A stretch of DNA of 63,890 nt from Fidelibacterota bacterium (GTDB lineage Bacteria; Fidelibacterota; Marinisomatia; Marinisomatales; UBA1611): the NCBI GenBank assembly GCA_016784605.1, contig JADHUI010000013.1, positions 1-63,890 of the forward strand, read 5' to 3'. Positions 36,430 to 46,925 of this stretch are shown here, piece after piece. The translations under genes were made by a program, and so were the position numbers. Within the stretch, counting starts at the first letter, position 1. Each line of letters begins with the position of its first letter. The notes under the pieces were generated by a model, which was given only the letters and a program-made list of their open reading frames with translations, did not search any database and was not told the origin of the DNA.

Positions 36430-36948
36430 ATGAAACAAATATTTTCAACTCTTCTTATCATAGGTATGGCAGTAGGTTTTTTTATTTGGAAAGAATTTGA
36501 TCGTATCAATCGAAAAGAATTCCAATTAAACCGAATAGCTGAACAAGAATTAATTGAGCAACAAAAGCTGAATCAAATAAGAGCGTTACAGCAAAAGAAA
36601 ATTTCGAGTAATAGTAAACATCGGGTCCATGTCCTTCATGATAACAATCCTGAAACAAATACATATGCAATTATTTTAGATGGAAGTGGATCACGAGATC
36701 CTGACCCTGGTGATCATTTAACCTATGAATGGGTCCAGAAATCGGGAATACCAATACAACTGAAACCTCATGCAAATGCATCTGTTGTTTCTTTCGAAGG
36801 TTCTCCGGGTGAATATGTCTTTGAATTGACAATAGTAGATAATTATGGCGCAACGACAAAAAAAGTACAAACAGTTACAATAAACCCAGAACCAAATAAA
36901 AGTCCGTTGGTTGATATTAAAGTCAGAAAAGGAAAAGGAACGATTTAA
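36430..36948 (+). CDS. Membrane-anchored PKD-like domain protein
   Basis: 172 aa: a single N-terminal membrane helix (5-21), a charged coiled stretch (~25-60, rich in E/Q/R), and a PKD-type Ig-like domain (~66-155: DGSGSRDPDPGDHLTYEWVQKSG, EGSPGEYVFELTIVDNYGATTKKVQTVTI). The domain faces the periplasm. PKD folds bind proteins or sugars on surfaces. It is 44 bases after the caspase-like gene and 5 before the ROK kinase gene, so it is within the same operon; it might anchor the two giant proteins to the membrane (inference). Confidence 0.85.
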   Translation: MKQIFSTLLIIGMAVGFFIWKEFDRINRKEFQLNRIAEQELIEQQKLNQIRALQQKKISSNSKHRVHVLHDNNPETNTYAIILDGSGSRDPDPGDHLTYEWVQKSGIPIQLKPHANASVVSFEGSPGEYVFELTIVDNYGATTKKVQTVTINPEPNKSPLVDIKVRKGKGTI

Positions 36949-36953
36949 GATTC

Positions 36954-37937
36954 ATGGATAATTCTAGAAAGGAATGTGTTGTTGGTATTGATATCGGCGG
37001 AACGAATACAAAGTATGGAATAGTCAATAGAAGTGGAACTATTCTTTCAACAGGGAGTCTTCCCACGGATGCACATTTACCGTTTTCAGATTTTTCATCT
37101 CGCGTAACTTCAAAAATAATCCAAAAAATTAATCTTTTAGAATCGCCGCATCATTGTATGGCGGTGGGTATGGGTGTTCCAGATGGAAATTTCATGAATG
37201 GTATGATGCATGATCCACCTAATTTTTCTTGGACAAATGTTCCAATTGCTTCATCATTTTCTGAATTATTTAAATGTCCCGTCGTTATTACAAATGATGC
37301 AAACGCAGCCGCTATGGGTGAAGCGCGGTATGGTGAGGCGCAAGGCTTGGACCATTTTATAGAAATAACCTTAGGCACCGGACTTGGGAGTGGCCTGTTT
37401 GTAGATGGTACGGTTGTTTTAGGGCATTCGGGGCATGCGGGTGAAATGGGACATATTATTGTTGATTATGGCGGACGACAATGTGAATGTGGCTTATCTG
37501 GATGCTTAGAAATGTATGTATCTAATAAAGGTATAATGAGGACATTAAAAGAATGTTTAACAAAATATCCTAATTCATTACTCCATTCTATTCCAATGGA
37601 AGAATTAGGGGGAAAAGAGATTGATTTAGCTTTTGATCAAAATGATAGTGCTGCTATAGCTTGTTACGAATATACAGGTAAAATGTTGGGAAAAGGATTA
37701 GCCACTGCAGTTTCAATATTAAGCCCTGAAGCATTTATATTTTATGGTGGGTTTAGTAATGCGGGTGAGCGCCTATTAGCATCTACGAGAGAGTCTATGA
37801 ATCATCATTTAATGGACGTATTTAAAGAAACGACCACTCTTAAAATTTCTAATATGAAGGAAGGAACAGGCGCTATCCTTGGAGCAACCGCCTTGGCTTG
37901 GGATGTGGCTGACGATAAAATAAAACTCAATTATTAA
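36954..37937 (+). CDS. ROK-family sugar kinase (glucokinase-like)
   Basis: 327 aa. N-terminal phosphate-binding GIDIGGTNTKYGIVN, catalytic ITNDANAAAMGEARYG, GTGLGSGLFVDGTVVLGHSGHAGEMGHI, and the ROK zinc motif CECGLSGCLE (with the histidine of GEMGHI). Members phosphorylate glucose, N-acetylglucosamine or related sugars with ATP; the specificity cannot be read from the sequence. Cytoplasmic. It is the last gene before the terminator at 37965, and probably transcribed with the PKD gene (5-base gap). Confidence 0.93.
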   Translation: MDNSRKECVVGIDIGGTNTKYGIVNRSGTILSTGSLPTDAHLPFSDFSSRVTSKIIQKINLLESPHHCMAVGMGVPDGNFMNGMMHDPPNFSWTNVPIASSFSELFKCPVVITNDANAAAMGEARYGEAQGLDHFIEITLGTGLGSGLFVDGTVVLGHSGHAGEMGHIIVDYGGRQCECGLSGCLEMYVSNKGIMRTLKECLTKYPNSLLHSIPMEELGGKEIDLAFDQNDSAAIACYEYTGKMLGKGLATAVSILSPEAFIFYGGFSNAGERLLASTRESMNHHLMDVFKETTTLKISNMKEGTGAILGATALAWDVADDKIKLNY

Positions 37938-37964
37938 AAATGAGTCAAAGAATAGAATAAAATG

Positions 37965-37995
37965 AAAAAGCCCCAATTGTTATAGGGGCTTTTTT
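37965..37995 (+). terminator. Rho-independent terminator
   Basis: AAAAAGCCCC (37965-37974) pairs with GGGGCTTTTT (37985-37994) and ends in a T run. It stops the operon ending with the ROK kinase gene. The 3' end of tRNA-Met on the other strand lies 2 bases away. Confidence 0.9.
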
Positions 37996-37996
37996 G

Positions 37997-38070
37997 TAGC
38001 GGCGCAGGGACTCGAACCCCGGACACCCGGATTATGATTCCGGTGCTCTAACCAGCTGAGCTACGCCGCC
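37997..38070 (-). tRNA. tRNA-Met(CAT), elongator type
   Basis: Minus strand: GGCGGCG acceptor (38064-38070) pairs with CGCCGCT (37998-38004) with one G-U. D-arm GTAGCTCAGCTGGTTAGAGCAC, anticodon stem CCGGA/TCCGG with loop ATCATAA, anticodon CAT, T-arm GGGGTTCGAGTCCC. The body resembles elongator tRNA-Met more than tRNA-Ile(CAT). CCA is not encoded. Confidence 0.9.
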
Positions 38071-38198
38071 ATCGTTTACTAAACTGTAAAAATTCAGCTC
38101 GGAAAATTAGGGTAAGCATTGAACCAAAACCAACTGAAAATATATTCTGACATTCGTGTCCGAATTAGTAAATTTAGGGGTATTTATTTAAACAATAA

Positions 38199-39548
<1,350 letters not shown>

Positions 39549-39570
39549 CTTTTTAACTCAGTAAAATAAA

Positions 39571-39607
39571 AAAAGCGTTTTTGATTATTCAAAAACGCTT
39601 TTTTTTA
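39571..39607. terminator. Terminator after gdhA (bidirectional)
   Basis: AAAAGCGTTTTTGA (39571-39584) pairs perfectly with TCAAAAACGCTTTT (39589-39602), four-base loop, followed by Ts. On the minus strand it also ends in a T run after the receiver-PPDK_N gene, so it serves both. Confidence 0.92.
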
Positions 39608-39625
39608 TTCTTTAAATTTAATGAA

Positions 39626-42595
39626 TTAAATCCCGGTTGATTCCTCTTCATCCATAATTTCAATTTCGGGAGGGATTGGTTTATAAATCGTTCCAATTCC
39701 AGTCATTCCTTCTATAGCAATATGCATTGGGTGTTCCAATTTAATCCAATCAACATAAACCCCTTTTTGATGAATATGGGATGACTTGAGCCATTCATGA
39801 TCAATGAAATCGCTTTTTGTTTTTGGGTCAATTGTAAAATACCCAATACGTAAACTAGTCAAGTTTTGAAAAAAGTGACTCCCGAATGATGGATCGATAG
39901 GCTGATCTTTTAATCCGACTTCAATAATGGCTTGTGCCTTGGAAATTTCTTCCCATTCCACAGGTATCCCAAGCCATGGATCAGCAGAACCCCATCGACC
40001 AGCGCCGATTAAGACATAATGGTTCGATTTAAATTGTTGGTTGAATTTTGCTATTTCACGAGCAATATCTTGTGTTTTTGCTGTATCAAATGTTTCAGGA
40101 CGAACATAGATTATATCCGTTAAATCAGACATAAACCCGTCACCTAATGTAATATGGCTTTGGCAAAAGATATCTTTATGGGAAGTGGTAATTGTTGATG
40201 GCGATTGATTTCCAGTTATACCCATCGGTTTTATCTGTAATAAACAAAATTCGGCTTGTGTCGGATTACCTTTTTTGATATTTAGTGCAAATTCTAATTC
40301 AACAGGGCAACCCAATGAAGTTTGTGACACTTGGAGTAATTTTTCCAACATATCTGATAGAGGGATAAGTTTCCAATTTAAAATGGGTGCAAATGTTATG
40401 ACGCGCGTCCCAGAATAACTGAGAGAATCCCTTAATATCTGGTCGTCACTGGCAATAACGCTTCCAACCCATTTAAGGACTCCATCATCTTCTGCAACGG
40501 ATAATTCAAAGGATGATAAATCGGAAGTTTCACCTTGTGATTCTAAATCTAGGCCATAGAATTGGTTTTGAGAATTCTGTAGAGTTGATCGAACGGAATA
40601 AAATTGTGGAAGAATGCCAGGGTATTTCGGAGAAATTCTTAAGCACTTTTCACCATCCACAATTGTTCGACCAAATCCCAAGGCTAAATAAGCTACACCT
40701 TCGTCTCGTTTCATATATGAGACAGGATAATAGTTATAACTTTGTGCCACACCGCTAATGGTTGGATAAAATCGGTTCCCATGTTGCTGACCGGTGATTT
40801 CCATTATGATAACAGCCATTTTTTCTTCTTCAATTAGATGGTTCGTTTTTTCCATCAGAGATTTTGCATGTTGAAAAAATGTTGACGCAAAAACTTTTTT
40901 AATAGCAATATATAAATCATTTAACCGTATATGTATGTCGACTGCAGAATTCGGCAACATATATGTTTCATAAGCCCCAGCCAGTGGTTGATACTGAGAA
41001 TCTTCTAATAAACTTGAAGATCGTACCGCAATCGGGGAATGGTTATTTTTTAAAAAGGATTCAAGTTTAATTCTTAAATCAATGGACAAATTGCTATTAA
41101 GGAAATACTTTAATACAACTTTATCAGATTTTGCTTTTAATGTTTTTTTCCATAAATGATTATCTTTCATGAATTGATCAAATTCATCTGTTCCAATAAC
41201 AGCCGTTTTGGGGATTCGAATTTTGATTTGCGGGAATTCTTTATGAAGATTTGCTTCTTTTATCATGGATCTTGCAAAGGCTAAACCACGAGCTTTCCCC
41301 CCAAGCGATCCTCCGCATAATCGAAAGAAAGAGCCAGATTCGTCTGGGCGATTTATAGAATAATCTAATATTTGACTTTTTTTATTTTCTATAACAGGAG
41401 ATTTTAGAGCCTTTAAAAGGTTTGTCTTCAATTCTTCACCCGTTTTGAAATCCTTAAGGTTCATGGCACGAATTCGAGATGCGAGCTGAAATTCAGTCCG
41501 TGCTGCTAACCAATTAGAAAAATGATTATATTGTCCATGATACAATAGGGATTGGACATTCGTTTTTTCAATGACTTTTATTAATTCGGGGATTGAAGAA
41601 GCAGATGCAATATTTCGGCCATTTTTTCCTCGAAAAATAAAGTCTCCAAATCCAAAATTAAATACCATAAACTCTCTTAATTCTTGCAATAAAGTGGGTG
41701 AATATTTATGTAAAAATTGTGCACCATATTTATTAGCTGTTTCTTTATTGTTTTTATCGGTAGAATGTAAAAGAACAGGAATTGTAGGCTCAATTTTCCG
41801 AACCCATTCTAAGAAATCAAAGCCTGCATCTGGATTTTCTTCTCCTTGTTTTAAAAATTGAATATCAGAAATAATTCCAATGGTATTATGTCTATATTTT
41901 TTAAAGAATTTTTGTGCAGTTTCAAAATTAGGCGTAAATAAGACTTTAGGTCTTCCTCTCATGTGGAGGAGTACTTTTGTGTTGTTTAAACTTTTATCAG
42001 CCAAATTCCGAATATGATATACGATTTCTCTATAGATCAAGGGTAATAAGGTAGAATACATTCTGGGGGAATCTTCGATTACAATAATCGCTCGAACATC
42101 TCCTTTTAAAATGTCTCTTTTTGCGTTGCGACGATCTTCGAAATATTTAATAATTGCAGGAAAAACAGCAGCATCACCCGACCAAATAAAAACACGATCA
42201 ATTGATTTTGATGTAATTTGATCCGATAATTGTTTTAATTCAGATTCATCAAATAATAATAGAACGACTGGTTTTTTGGGATAAATCTCCTTAATCGCTT
42301 TTCCCAATGATATAGGGTCTTTGTCTTCAATCCTGAGCATCACAATGACTAAATCAAATTTACGTTTTTGGAGTAAACCTAATGCATCTGCTGCTGTAGA
42401 TGCTTGGGTAACACGGGGAGCATAATTGAAATTCATACCGATATATTCGGTCAAAATTTGTTCTGTTAAACGACCATCTTCTTCAAGAATAAAGGCATCG
42501 TACGGACTTGAAACTAGTAGGATGTTATGAATCCGATTAATCATCAAATCTTGGAAATCAAATACTTGCTTTTTTAATTTATCGCTTATTTTCAT
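39626..42595 (-). CDS. Two receiver-like domains fused to a PPDK_N/PEP-synthase N-type ATP-grasp domain
   Basis: 989 aa. Residues ~20-150 look like a response-regulator receiver, but the phosphate acceptor site is M86 (FDLVIVML). Residues ~168-310 are a second receiver with all key residues (E174, D175, acceptor D244, T279, K297). From about 425 to 830 there is a pyruvate-phosphate-dikinase N-terminal ATP-grasp fold (GGSLGGKARGLAFARSMI, PIAVRSSSLLEDSQYQPLAGAYET, VELEFAL with Q-I-K-P after it). The phosphohistidine swivel and PEP-binding barrel of true PEP synthases are missing. It is cytoplasmic and probably phosphorylates an unknown partner or works as a signal protein. Divergent from comF with an 83-base gap. 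Confidence 0.85.
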   Translation of the reverse strand: MKISDKLKKQVFDFQDLMINRIHNILLVSSPYDAFILEEDGRLTEQILTEYIGMNFNYAPRVTQASTAADALGLLQKRKFDLVIVMLRIEDKDPISLGKAIKEIYPKKPVVLLLFDESELKQLSDQITSKSIDRVFIWSGDAAVFPAIIKYFEDRRNAKRDILKGDVRAIIVIEDSPRMYSTLLPLIYREIVYHIRNLADKSLNNTKVLLHMRGRPKVLFTPNFETAQKFFKKYRHNTIGIISDIQFLKQGEENPDAGFDFLEWVRKIEPTIPVLLHSTDKNNKETANKYGAQFLHKYSPTLLQELREFMVFNFGFGDFIFRGKNGRNIASASSIPELIKVIEKTNVQSLLYHGQYNHFSNWLAARTEFQLASRIRAMNLKDFKTGEELKTNLLKALKSPVIENKKSQILDYSINRPDESGSFFRLCGGSLGGKARGLAFARSMIKEANLHKEFPQIKIRIPKTAVIGTDEFDQFMKDNHLWKKTLKAKSDKVVLKYFLNSNLSIDLRIKLESFLKNNHSPIAVRSSSLLEDSQYQPLAGAYETYMLPNSAVDIHIRLNDLYIAIKKVFASTFFQHAKSLMEKTNHLIEEEKMAVIIMEITGQQHGNRFYPTISGVAQSYNYYPVSYMKRDEGVAYLALGFGRTIVDGEKCLRISPKYPGILPQFYSVRSTLQNSQNQFYGLDLESQGETSDLSSFELSVAEDDGVLKWVGSVIASDDQILRDSLSYSGTRVITFAPILNWKLIPLSDMLEKLLQVSQTSLGCPVELEFALNIKKGNPTQAEFCLLQIKPMGITGNQSPSTITTSHKDIFCQSHITLGDGFMSDLTDIIYVRPETFDTAKTQDIAREIAKFNQQFKSNHYVLIGAGRWGSADPWLGIPVEWEEISKAQAIIEVGLKDQPIDPSFGSHFFQNLTSLRIGYFTIDPKTKSDFIDHEWLKSSHIHQKGVYVDWIKLEHPMHIAIEGMTGIGTIYKPIPPEIEIMDEEESTGI

Positions 42596-42678
42596 ATAGA
42601 TAAGTTATTGCACATTTAAGATTATTAAAATTAGCATTAGATAATCCTAAGTACATCTTCATAATTTAAGGGATTGAT

Positions 42679-43377
42679 ATGACTGGAATTTCAACCATCA
42701 TGAAGCCTTTTTCACCCTTTGGGTTAATGGCAATGGATTTAGTTTTCCCAAATCTCTGTTTATCTTGTGATGAACCTATCTTAAGATCTAAGCAAAGTTT
42801 GTGCGAATCTTGTTTGGGTAAGTTGCAATCTTTAAGCTCAAAACCTTCCATCGAACATTTGACGGTAAAAGATGGCGTCGATGAAGCGTTTGTAGGGTGG
42901 GCTTTTTCAGATGAATTGCGTGCTCCGATTCATTCACTTAAATATCAAGATAGAGCATTATTAGGTAAAGAACTGGGAAAAATGTTAGGCAACAAATCGT
43001 CAAAGATAAGCTGGATTGATTATTTAATTCCGGTTCCCTTACATGCCGTTAAAGAAAGGGATCGAGGTTACAATCAAGCTGATTGGATTGCGAAAGGATT
43101 AGGCGAGAAGTGGAATATTCCTGTAAAACGGAATATGATTTCTCGGATTAAACAAACAGAAACTCAAACGGCATTGAATCAAATTGAGCGACGAGAAAAT
43201 ATGAATAGTGCTTTTCATGTTCATAAAGATGTATCTGGTGCATCCATTGGAATTGTTGACGATGTTTTAACAACGGGATCAACTATTTCATCTATGGCTG
43301 TTGAATTAAAAAAAGCAGGTGCACAAAAAATAATTGCACTTACGGTGGCAACACCATTGGAGAAAAAACATGATTAG
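42679..43377 (+). CDS. comF: ComF-family phosphoribosyltransferase-like protein
   Basis: 232 aa. Zinc-type Cys cluster at the N-terminus (CLSCDEPILRSKQSLCESC), then ComF/GntX motifs: PVPLHAVKERDRGYNQAD and the PRPP loop GIVDDVLTTGSTISSMA. ComF is needed in natural transformation in some bacteria, but the family is spread in non-competent ones too; the actual reaction is unproven. The ribosome site is AGGGATTGAT upstream of the ATG. Its end overlaps pgk by 8 bases. Confidence 0.9.
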   Translation: MTGISTIMKPFSPFGLMAMDLVFPNLCLSCDEPILRSKQSLCESCLGKLQSLSSKPSIEHLTVKDGVDEAFVGWAFSDELRAPIHSLKYQDRALLGKELGKMLGNKSSKISWIDYLIPVPLHAVKERDRGYNQADWIAKGLGEKWNIPVKRNMISRIKQTETQTALNQIERRENMNSAFHVHKDVSGASIGIVDDVLTTGSTISSMAVELKKAGAQKIIALTVATPLEKKHD

Positions 43378-44557
43378 ATCAATAAAATCATTTGATATAA
43401 AAGATAAAAATATTCTGATTCGAGTTGACTTTAATGTTCCTTTAAATGACCAAGGACACATAGAAGATAATTTTAGAATAAAAAGTGCTATCCCAACAAT
43501 AAAATTCTGTTTGGAAGCGGGTGCATCCGTTGTACTTATGTCACATTTAGGGAGGCCCGGAGGCGAAGTGGATTCTGATTTAAGTTTAATTCCTATTGGT
43601 GAAGAATTAGCCGGTATTCTTGAAATGCCTATAAAATTTTCTCATGATCCGATATCAGAAGATGCGCACGATACATCTTTAGGACTAAAGCCAGGAGAAG
43701 TTCATTTACTCGAAAATTTAAGATTTAATGAAGGAGAAGAAGCGAATGATTATGATTTTTCTTCAAAACTCGCAAAACATGGACAAATTTTCATAAATGA
43801 TGCATTCGGAACAGCTCACCGATCCCATGCATCTAATGTGGGTGTACCAGCCCAGTTCAAACATAAGGGTATTGGTTTATTAGTGGATCGTGAAATCCAA
43901 TATTTGAGCGCAACAATTAAAAGACCCAAGCGACCACTCGTTTTGATTCTTGGTGGTGCAAAGATTGGTTCTAAACTGGGATTAATTGAATCTTTCTTAG
44001 ATACCGCTGATTCAATTATTATTGGTGGAGGTATGGCATTTACCTTTTTAAAAGCGAAAGGATTTAATATCGGAAAATCTTTATTAGATGAATCGATGGT
44101 TTCTACAGCAGCAAGAATCATGAATACTGCACGGCAGAAAGAAATTCAACTCTTATTGCCAACGGATGTCATGTGTGGTAATAATTTGGATGCAGATGAA
44201 CCGATAGGTCCATTTTCTATTCATGATATGCCATCGGATTTAATGGGATTAGATATTGGGCCAGAGACAATTGAGTCCTTCTCAACTGTGTGTACGCAAG
44301 GTGGGACGGCTGTATGGAATGGACCCATGGGCCTATTTGAGATTAATGGATTCGGAACGGGCACAATGAGAATAGCAGAAGCACTTGAAACTTTAGTAGA
44401 AAATGAAGGAACGGCTATCGTTGGCGGCGGCGATTCTGCGGCGGCTGTTAAAAAATATGGGTTATCGGAAAGTATGTCCCATGTTTCAACTGGAGGCGGA
44501 GCTTCCTTAGAATTATTAAGTGGGAAATCGCTACCTGCTTTACAAATATTGGAGTAA
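43370..44557 (+). CDS. pgk: Phosphoglycerate kinase
   Basis: 395 aa from the ATG at 43370, which overlaps the comF stop; a start at 43334 would lie deep inside comF. VDFNVPLNDQG (substrate site), SHLGRPGGE, NDAFGTAHRSHAS, GGAKIGSKL, WNGPMGLFEI and GGGDSAAAVKKYG are all standard. It makes ATP from 1,3-bisphosphoglycerate in glycolysis and runs back in gluconeogenesis. The gene is 3 bases from tpiA, so this is a glycolytic pair in one operon with secG. Confidence 0.97.
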   Translation: MIRSIKSFDIKDKNILIRVDFNVPLNDQGHIEDNFRIKSAIPTIKFCLEAGASVVLMSHLGRPGGEVDSDLSLIPIGEELAGILEMPIKFSHDPISEDAHDTSLGLKPGEVHLLENLRFNEGEEANDYDFSSKLAKHGQIFINDAFGTAHRSHASNVGVPAQFKHKGIGLLVDREIQYLSATIKRPKRPLVLILGGAKIGSKLGLIESFLDTADSIIIGGGMAFTFLKAKGFNIGKSLLDESMVSTAARIMNTARQKEIQLLLPTDVMCGNNLDADEPIGPFSIHDMPSDLMGLDIGPETIESFSTVCTQGGTAVWNGPMGLFEINGFGTGTMRIAEALETLVENEGTAIVGGGDSAAAVKKYGLSESMSHVSTGGGASLELLSGKSLPALQILE

Positions 44558-44560
44558 AAA

Positions 44561-45325
44561 ATGGAAAAATACCCTATAGTTGCTGGAAATTGGAAAATGC
44601 ATAAAACAACGACAGAAGGAATATCCTTCGTCCAAGAAACGGTAAATATGCTTTTGGATATCGAAAAAGTGACAATTATATTCGGCCCGCCTTTTACGGC
44701 GCTTTTTGACTTGGATGTTAAATCCCCATTTTATTTGGGGGCTCAAAATTGCCATTGGGAATCTCATGGAGCATTCACAGGTGAAATATCTACGGATATG
44801 CTTGTTGATTGTGGCGTGGATTATGTGATTGTGGGTCATTCGGAAAGACGACATGTATTTCATGAAACGGATGATTGGATTAATCGTAAAGTTCATGCAG
44901 TCTTGAATGCTGGTATGACGCCTATCTTGTGTATTGGAGAAAAATTAGAAGATAGAGAATCAAATGAGACTCAATCTGTTTTAAATTCTCAATTAATGCA
45001 GGGATTAAAAGGAATCGATTCTTTGGAAAATATTGTATTGGCTTACGAACCCGTTTGGGCAATTGGTACGGGTAAAACTGCATCGGTGGCTCAAGTTGAT
45101 GAAACTCACAATACGATTAGAGAAGAATTGAAAAAAGTTTATTCAGAAAAGGAAAGTAATACAGTTCCCATTCTTTATGGAGGGTCTGTTAATCCAGGAA
45201 ATGCAACTGAACTTATTTCGGTTGAAGGAGTGGATGGCTTTCTCATTGGTGGTGCAAGTTTAACATCTGCACCCTTTACAGAAATTGCAAGGAAAGTTGA
45301 ACAACATATGAAGGAAAAATCATGA
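44561..45325 (+). CDS. tpiA: Triosephosphate isomerase
   Basis: 254 aa. GNWKMHKT (catalytic Lys), VIVGHSERR (catalytic His), AYEPVWAIGTGKTAS (catalytic Glu) and YGGSVNPGNATELISVEGVDGFLIGGASL. It interconverts dihydroxyacetone phosphate and glyceraldehyde 3-phosphate. Its end overlaps secG by 4 bases (ATGA). Confidence 0.97.
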   Translation: MEKYPIVAGNWKMHKTTTEGISFVQETVNMLLDIEKVTIIFGPPFTALFDLDVKSPFYLGAQNCHWESHGAFTGEISTDMLVDCGVDYVIVGHSERRHVFHETDDWINRKVHAVLNAGMTPILCIGEKLEDRESNETQSVLNSQLMQGLKGIDSLENIVLAYEPVWAIGTGKTASVAQVDETHNTIREELKKVYSEKESNTVPILYGGSVNPGNATELISVEGVDGFLIGGASLTSAPFTEIARKVEQHMKEKS

Positions 45326-45672
45326 TAGGATTTCTAATTATTTTACACGCAATCGTTAGTTTATTGCTCATTACGGTTATTTTAATGCAAGCGAGTCAAG
45401 GTGGAGGCTTATCCGGTACTATTGCGGGACAGGCAACATCGTCGATTCTAGGTGGCCAAGGGGCTGCGACAGCATTGAGTCGTATTACCACGTGGCTCGG
45501 AGGCGCCTTTTTAGCAATAGCTGTAGTCATTAGTATGATATCGGGTCCAGCAGCAACATCTGGGTCCTCCTTGATCAAGCAGGAAGCGGATAATGCGCCA
45601 GCTGTGCAGGGAACGGAGCTAGAGATTCCGACCGTTGATCCGACGCTTGAGAGTCCTTCCGCCGACCAATAA
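45322..45672 (+). CDS. secG: Protein translocase subunit SecG
   Basis: 116 aa, two helices (2-22 and ~55-75) flanking the loop MQASQGGGLSGTIAG, the SecG mark. A long Ala/Pro/Glu-rich C-terminal tail follows. It helps SecYEG export. The order tpiA-secG-tRNA-Leu is common across bacteria, and the tRNA begins 9 bases after the stop. Confidence 0.95.
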   Translation: MIGFLIILHAIVSLLLITVILMQASQGGGLSGTIAGQATSSILGGQGAATALSRITTWLGGAFLAIAVVISMISGPAATSGSSLIKQEADNAPAVQGTELEIPTVDPTLESPSADQ

Positions 45673-45681
45673 AAATTATAT

Positions 45682-45768
45682 GCCGAAGTGGTGGAATTGG
45701 TAGACACGCATGCTTGAGGGGCATGTGGGGGAAACCCTGTGCCGGTTCGAGTCCGGCCTTCGGTACCA
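45682..45768 (+). tRNA. tRNA-Leu(GAG)
   Basis: Class II tRNA with a long variable arm. Acceptor GCCGAAG (45682-45688) pairs with CTTCGGT (45758-45764). Anticodon stem CATGC/GCATG with loop TTGAGGG, anticodon GAG. T-arm CGGTTCGAGTCCG, discriminator A and an encoded CCA at 45766-45768. Confidence 0.97.
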
Positions 45769-45770
45769 AA

Positions 45771-45807
45771 AATAATAAAAGGGCAACATCGTTGCCCTTT
45801 TATTATT
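45771..45807 (+). terminator. Strong terminator after tRNA-Leu
   Basis: AATAATAAAAGGGCAAC (45771-45787) pairs perfectly over 17 bases with GTTGCCCTTTTATTATT (45791-45807) across the loop ATC; the GC core is GGGCAAC and a T-rich arm follows. It ends the pgk-tpiA-secG-tRNA transcript. Confidence 0.92.
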
Positions 45808-45829
45808 TGTAGCCCTAGATTACCAATCT

Positions 45830-46831
45830 ATGTTTGCACTGAATAAAAAGATTATCTTTCTACTTATTTTTCTGACCGCCATTCCTGTCGTTGCGCAAGA
45901 TATAACTATTTTCTTTTTAAAAAATGGATCTATTGTTCAGGGTGAAGTATTGGATGAAAATAAACGACGAGTCTTTTTAAAGACAGAGGAAGGAATCCTT
46001 AAGATTGAACCGAGAGATGTCATTGGACGAGAAAGTCATGCAAATGAGGGTGATTTAACTTATTTGTTTGAAAAAGTAGATTATGTCCGTGACCATATGG
46101 AGCATTTGAGCGGTCGAATGAAACTGTGGTCAGATTCGTTAGATCTTAATTTAGAAAACCTTTTAGATATGATTCATAATTTGGAATCGATACAGTATGA
46201 ATATGAAATTGATTTTTTAAGATTAAAGAGTAAATCAAAGATTCAATCAAAAGATATCGTTAATCTGAAACACAAAATGGATCACTCCAATAAGAAACAA
46301 CAAAAATTGCAATTAATATTGGAACATACGGTTGATTCCCTGAATACACTTTCTGACAATTATTTAATCCTTCAAAAAAAAGTTGACTTAATATCGAACC
46401 AAAACACAATTCTAACTGGAACTGTGACCAATTTAATTGATGATATTCGTGATATTAGAAGAGCGAATTTAGATAATAGGAATCATATTGATATTTTAAC
46501 AGGTTCACTCGCAGATCTTATTCGTACAATGGATTTAGTTCAAAATAAGTTAAATGTGCAAGATTCATTGTTTGAGTTAAGTTTTAGCAAAATAGATAAT
46601 AATATGAATAACCTAATTAATCTTACGGATAAAACAGAGTTAAGCCAGGCCGAATTAACTATTTCTCTTGAAAAACAGTCTGTAGAGAGCATAACTGGTT
46701 TTGATAAAATGAATAAAAAATTATCCAACAATAAGCAATCGTTTTCTAAGGAAATAAGTGACTTAAAAAGTACAATTGAAAAAATGGGTAATCGATTATC
46801 AAAGTTGGAGAAGGAACTTACTGCTCCGTAA
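45830..46831 (+). CDS. Exported coiled-coil protein
   Basis: 333 aa. Signal peptide 1-23 (KIIFLLIFLTAIPVVAQ). Residues ~24-65 form a small beta domain (ITIFFLKNGSIVQGEVLDENKRRVFLKTEEGILKIEPRDVIGRE) like a SM/SH3-like fold that reads a peptide or stabilises a complex. The remaining 260 residues are one long coiled coil with heptad leucine/isoleucine positions, no cysteines, no catalytic motif. It is periplasmic, probably structural. The TPR protein gene follows 94 bases later. I know no family name. Confidence 0.82.
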   Translation: MFALNKKIIFLLIFLTAIPVVAQDITIFFLKNGSIVQGEVLDENKRRVFLKTEEGILKIEPRDVIGRESHANEGDLTYLFEKVDYVRDHMEHLSGRMKLWSDSLDLNLENLLDMIHNLESIQYEYEIDFLRLKSKSKIQSKDIVNLKHKMDHSNKKQQKLQLILEHTVDSLNTLSDNYLILQKKVDLISNQNTILTGTVTNLIDDIRDIRRANLDNRNHIDILTGSLADLIRTMDLVQNKLNVQDSLFELSFSKIDNNMNNLINLTDKTELSQAELTISLEKQSVESITGFDKMNKKLSNNKQSFSKEISDLKSTIEKMGNRLSKLEKELTAP

Positions 46832-46925
46832 CCGTTTCCTAGTGGAAATGATGATGCAGATATATTAACTTGCGGGCTCGAAAAAACCAAATTCACTTAA
46901 AGACAAAAATAGATATAGAAAAATT

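Noticed and set aside
42679-43377. comF as proof of natural competence
   Set aside because: ComF-family proteins occur in many non-competent bacteria and no com pilus or uptake genes are in the window.
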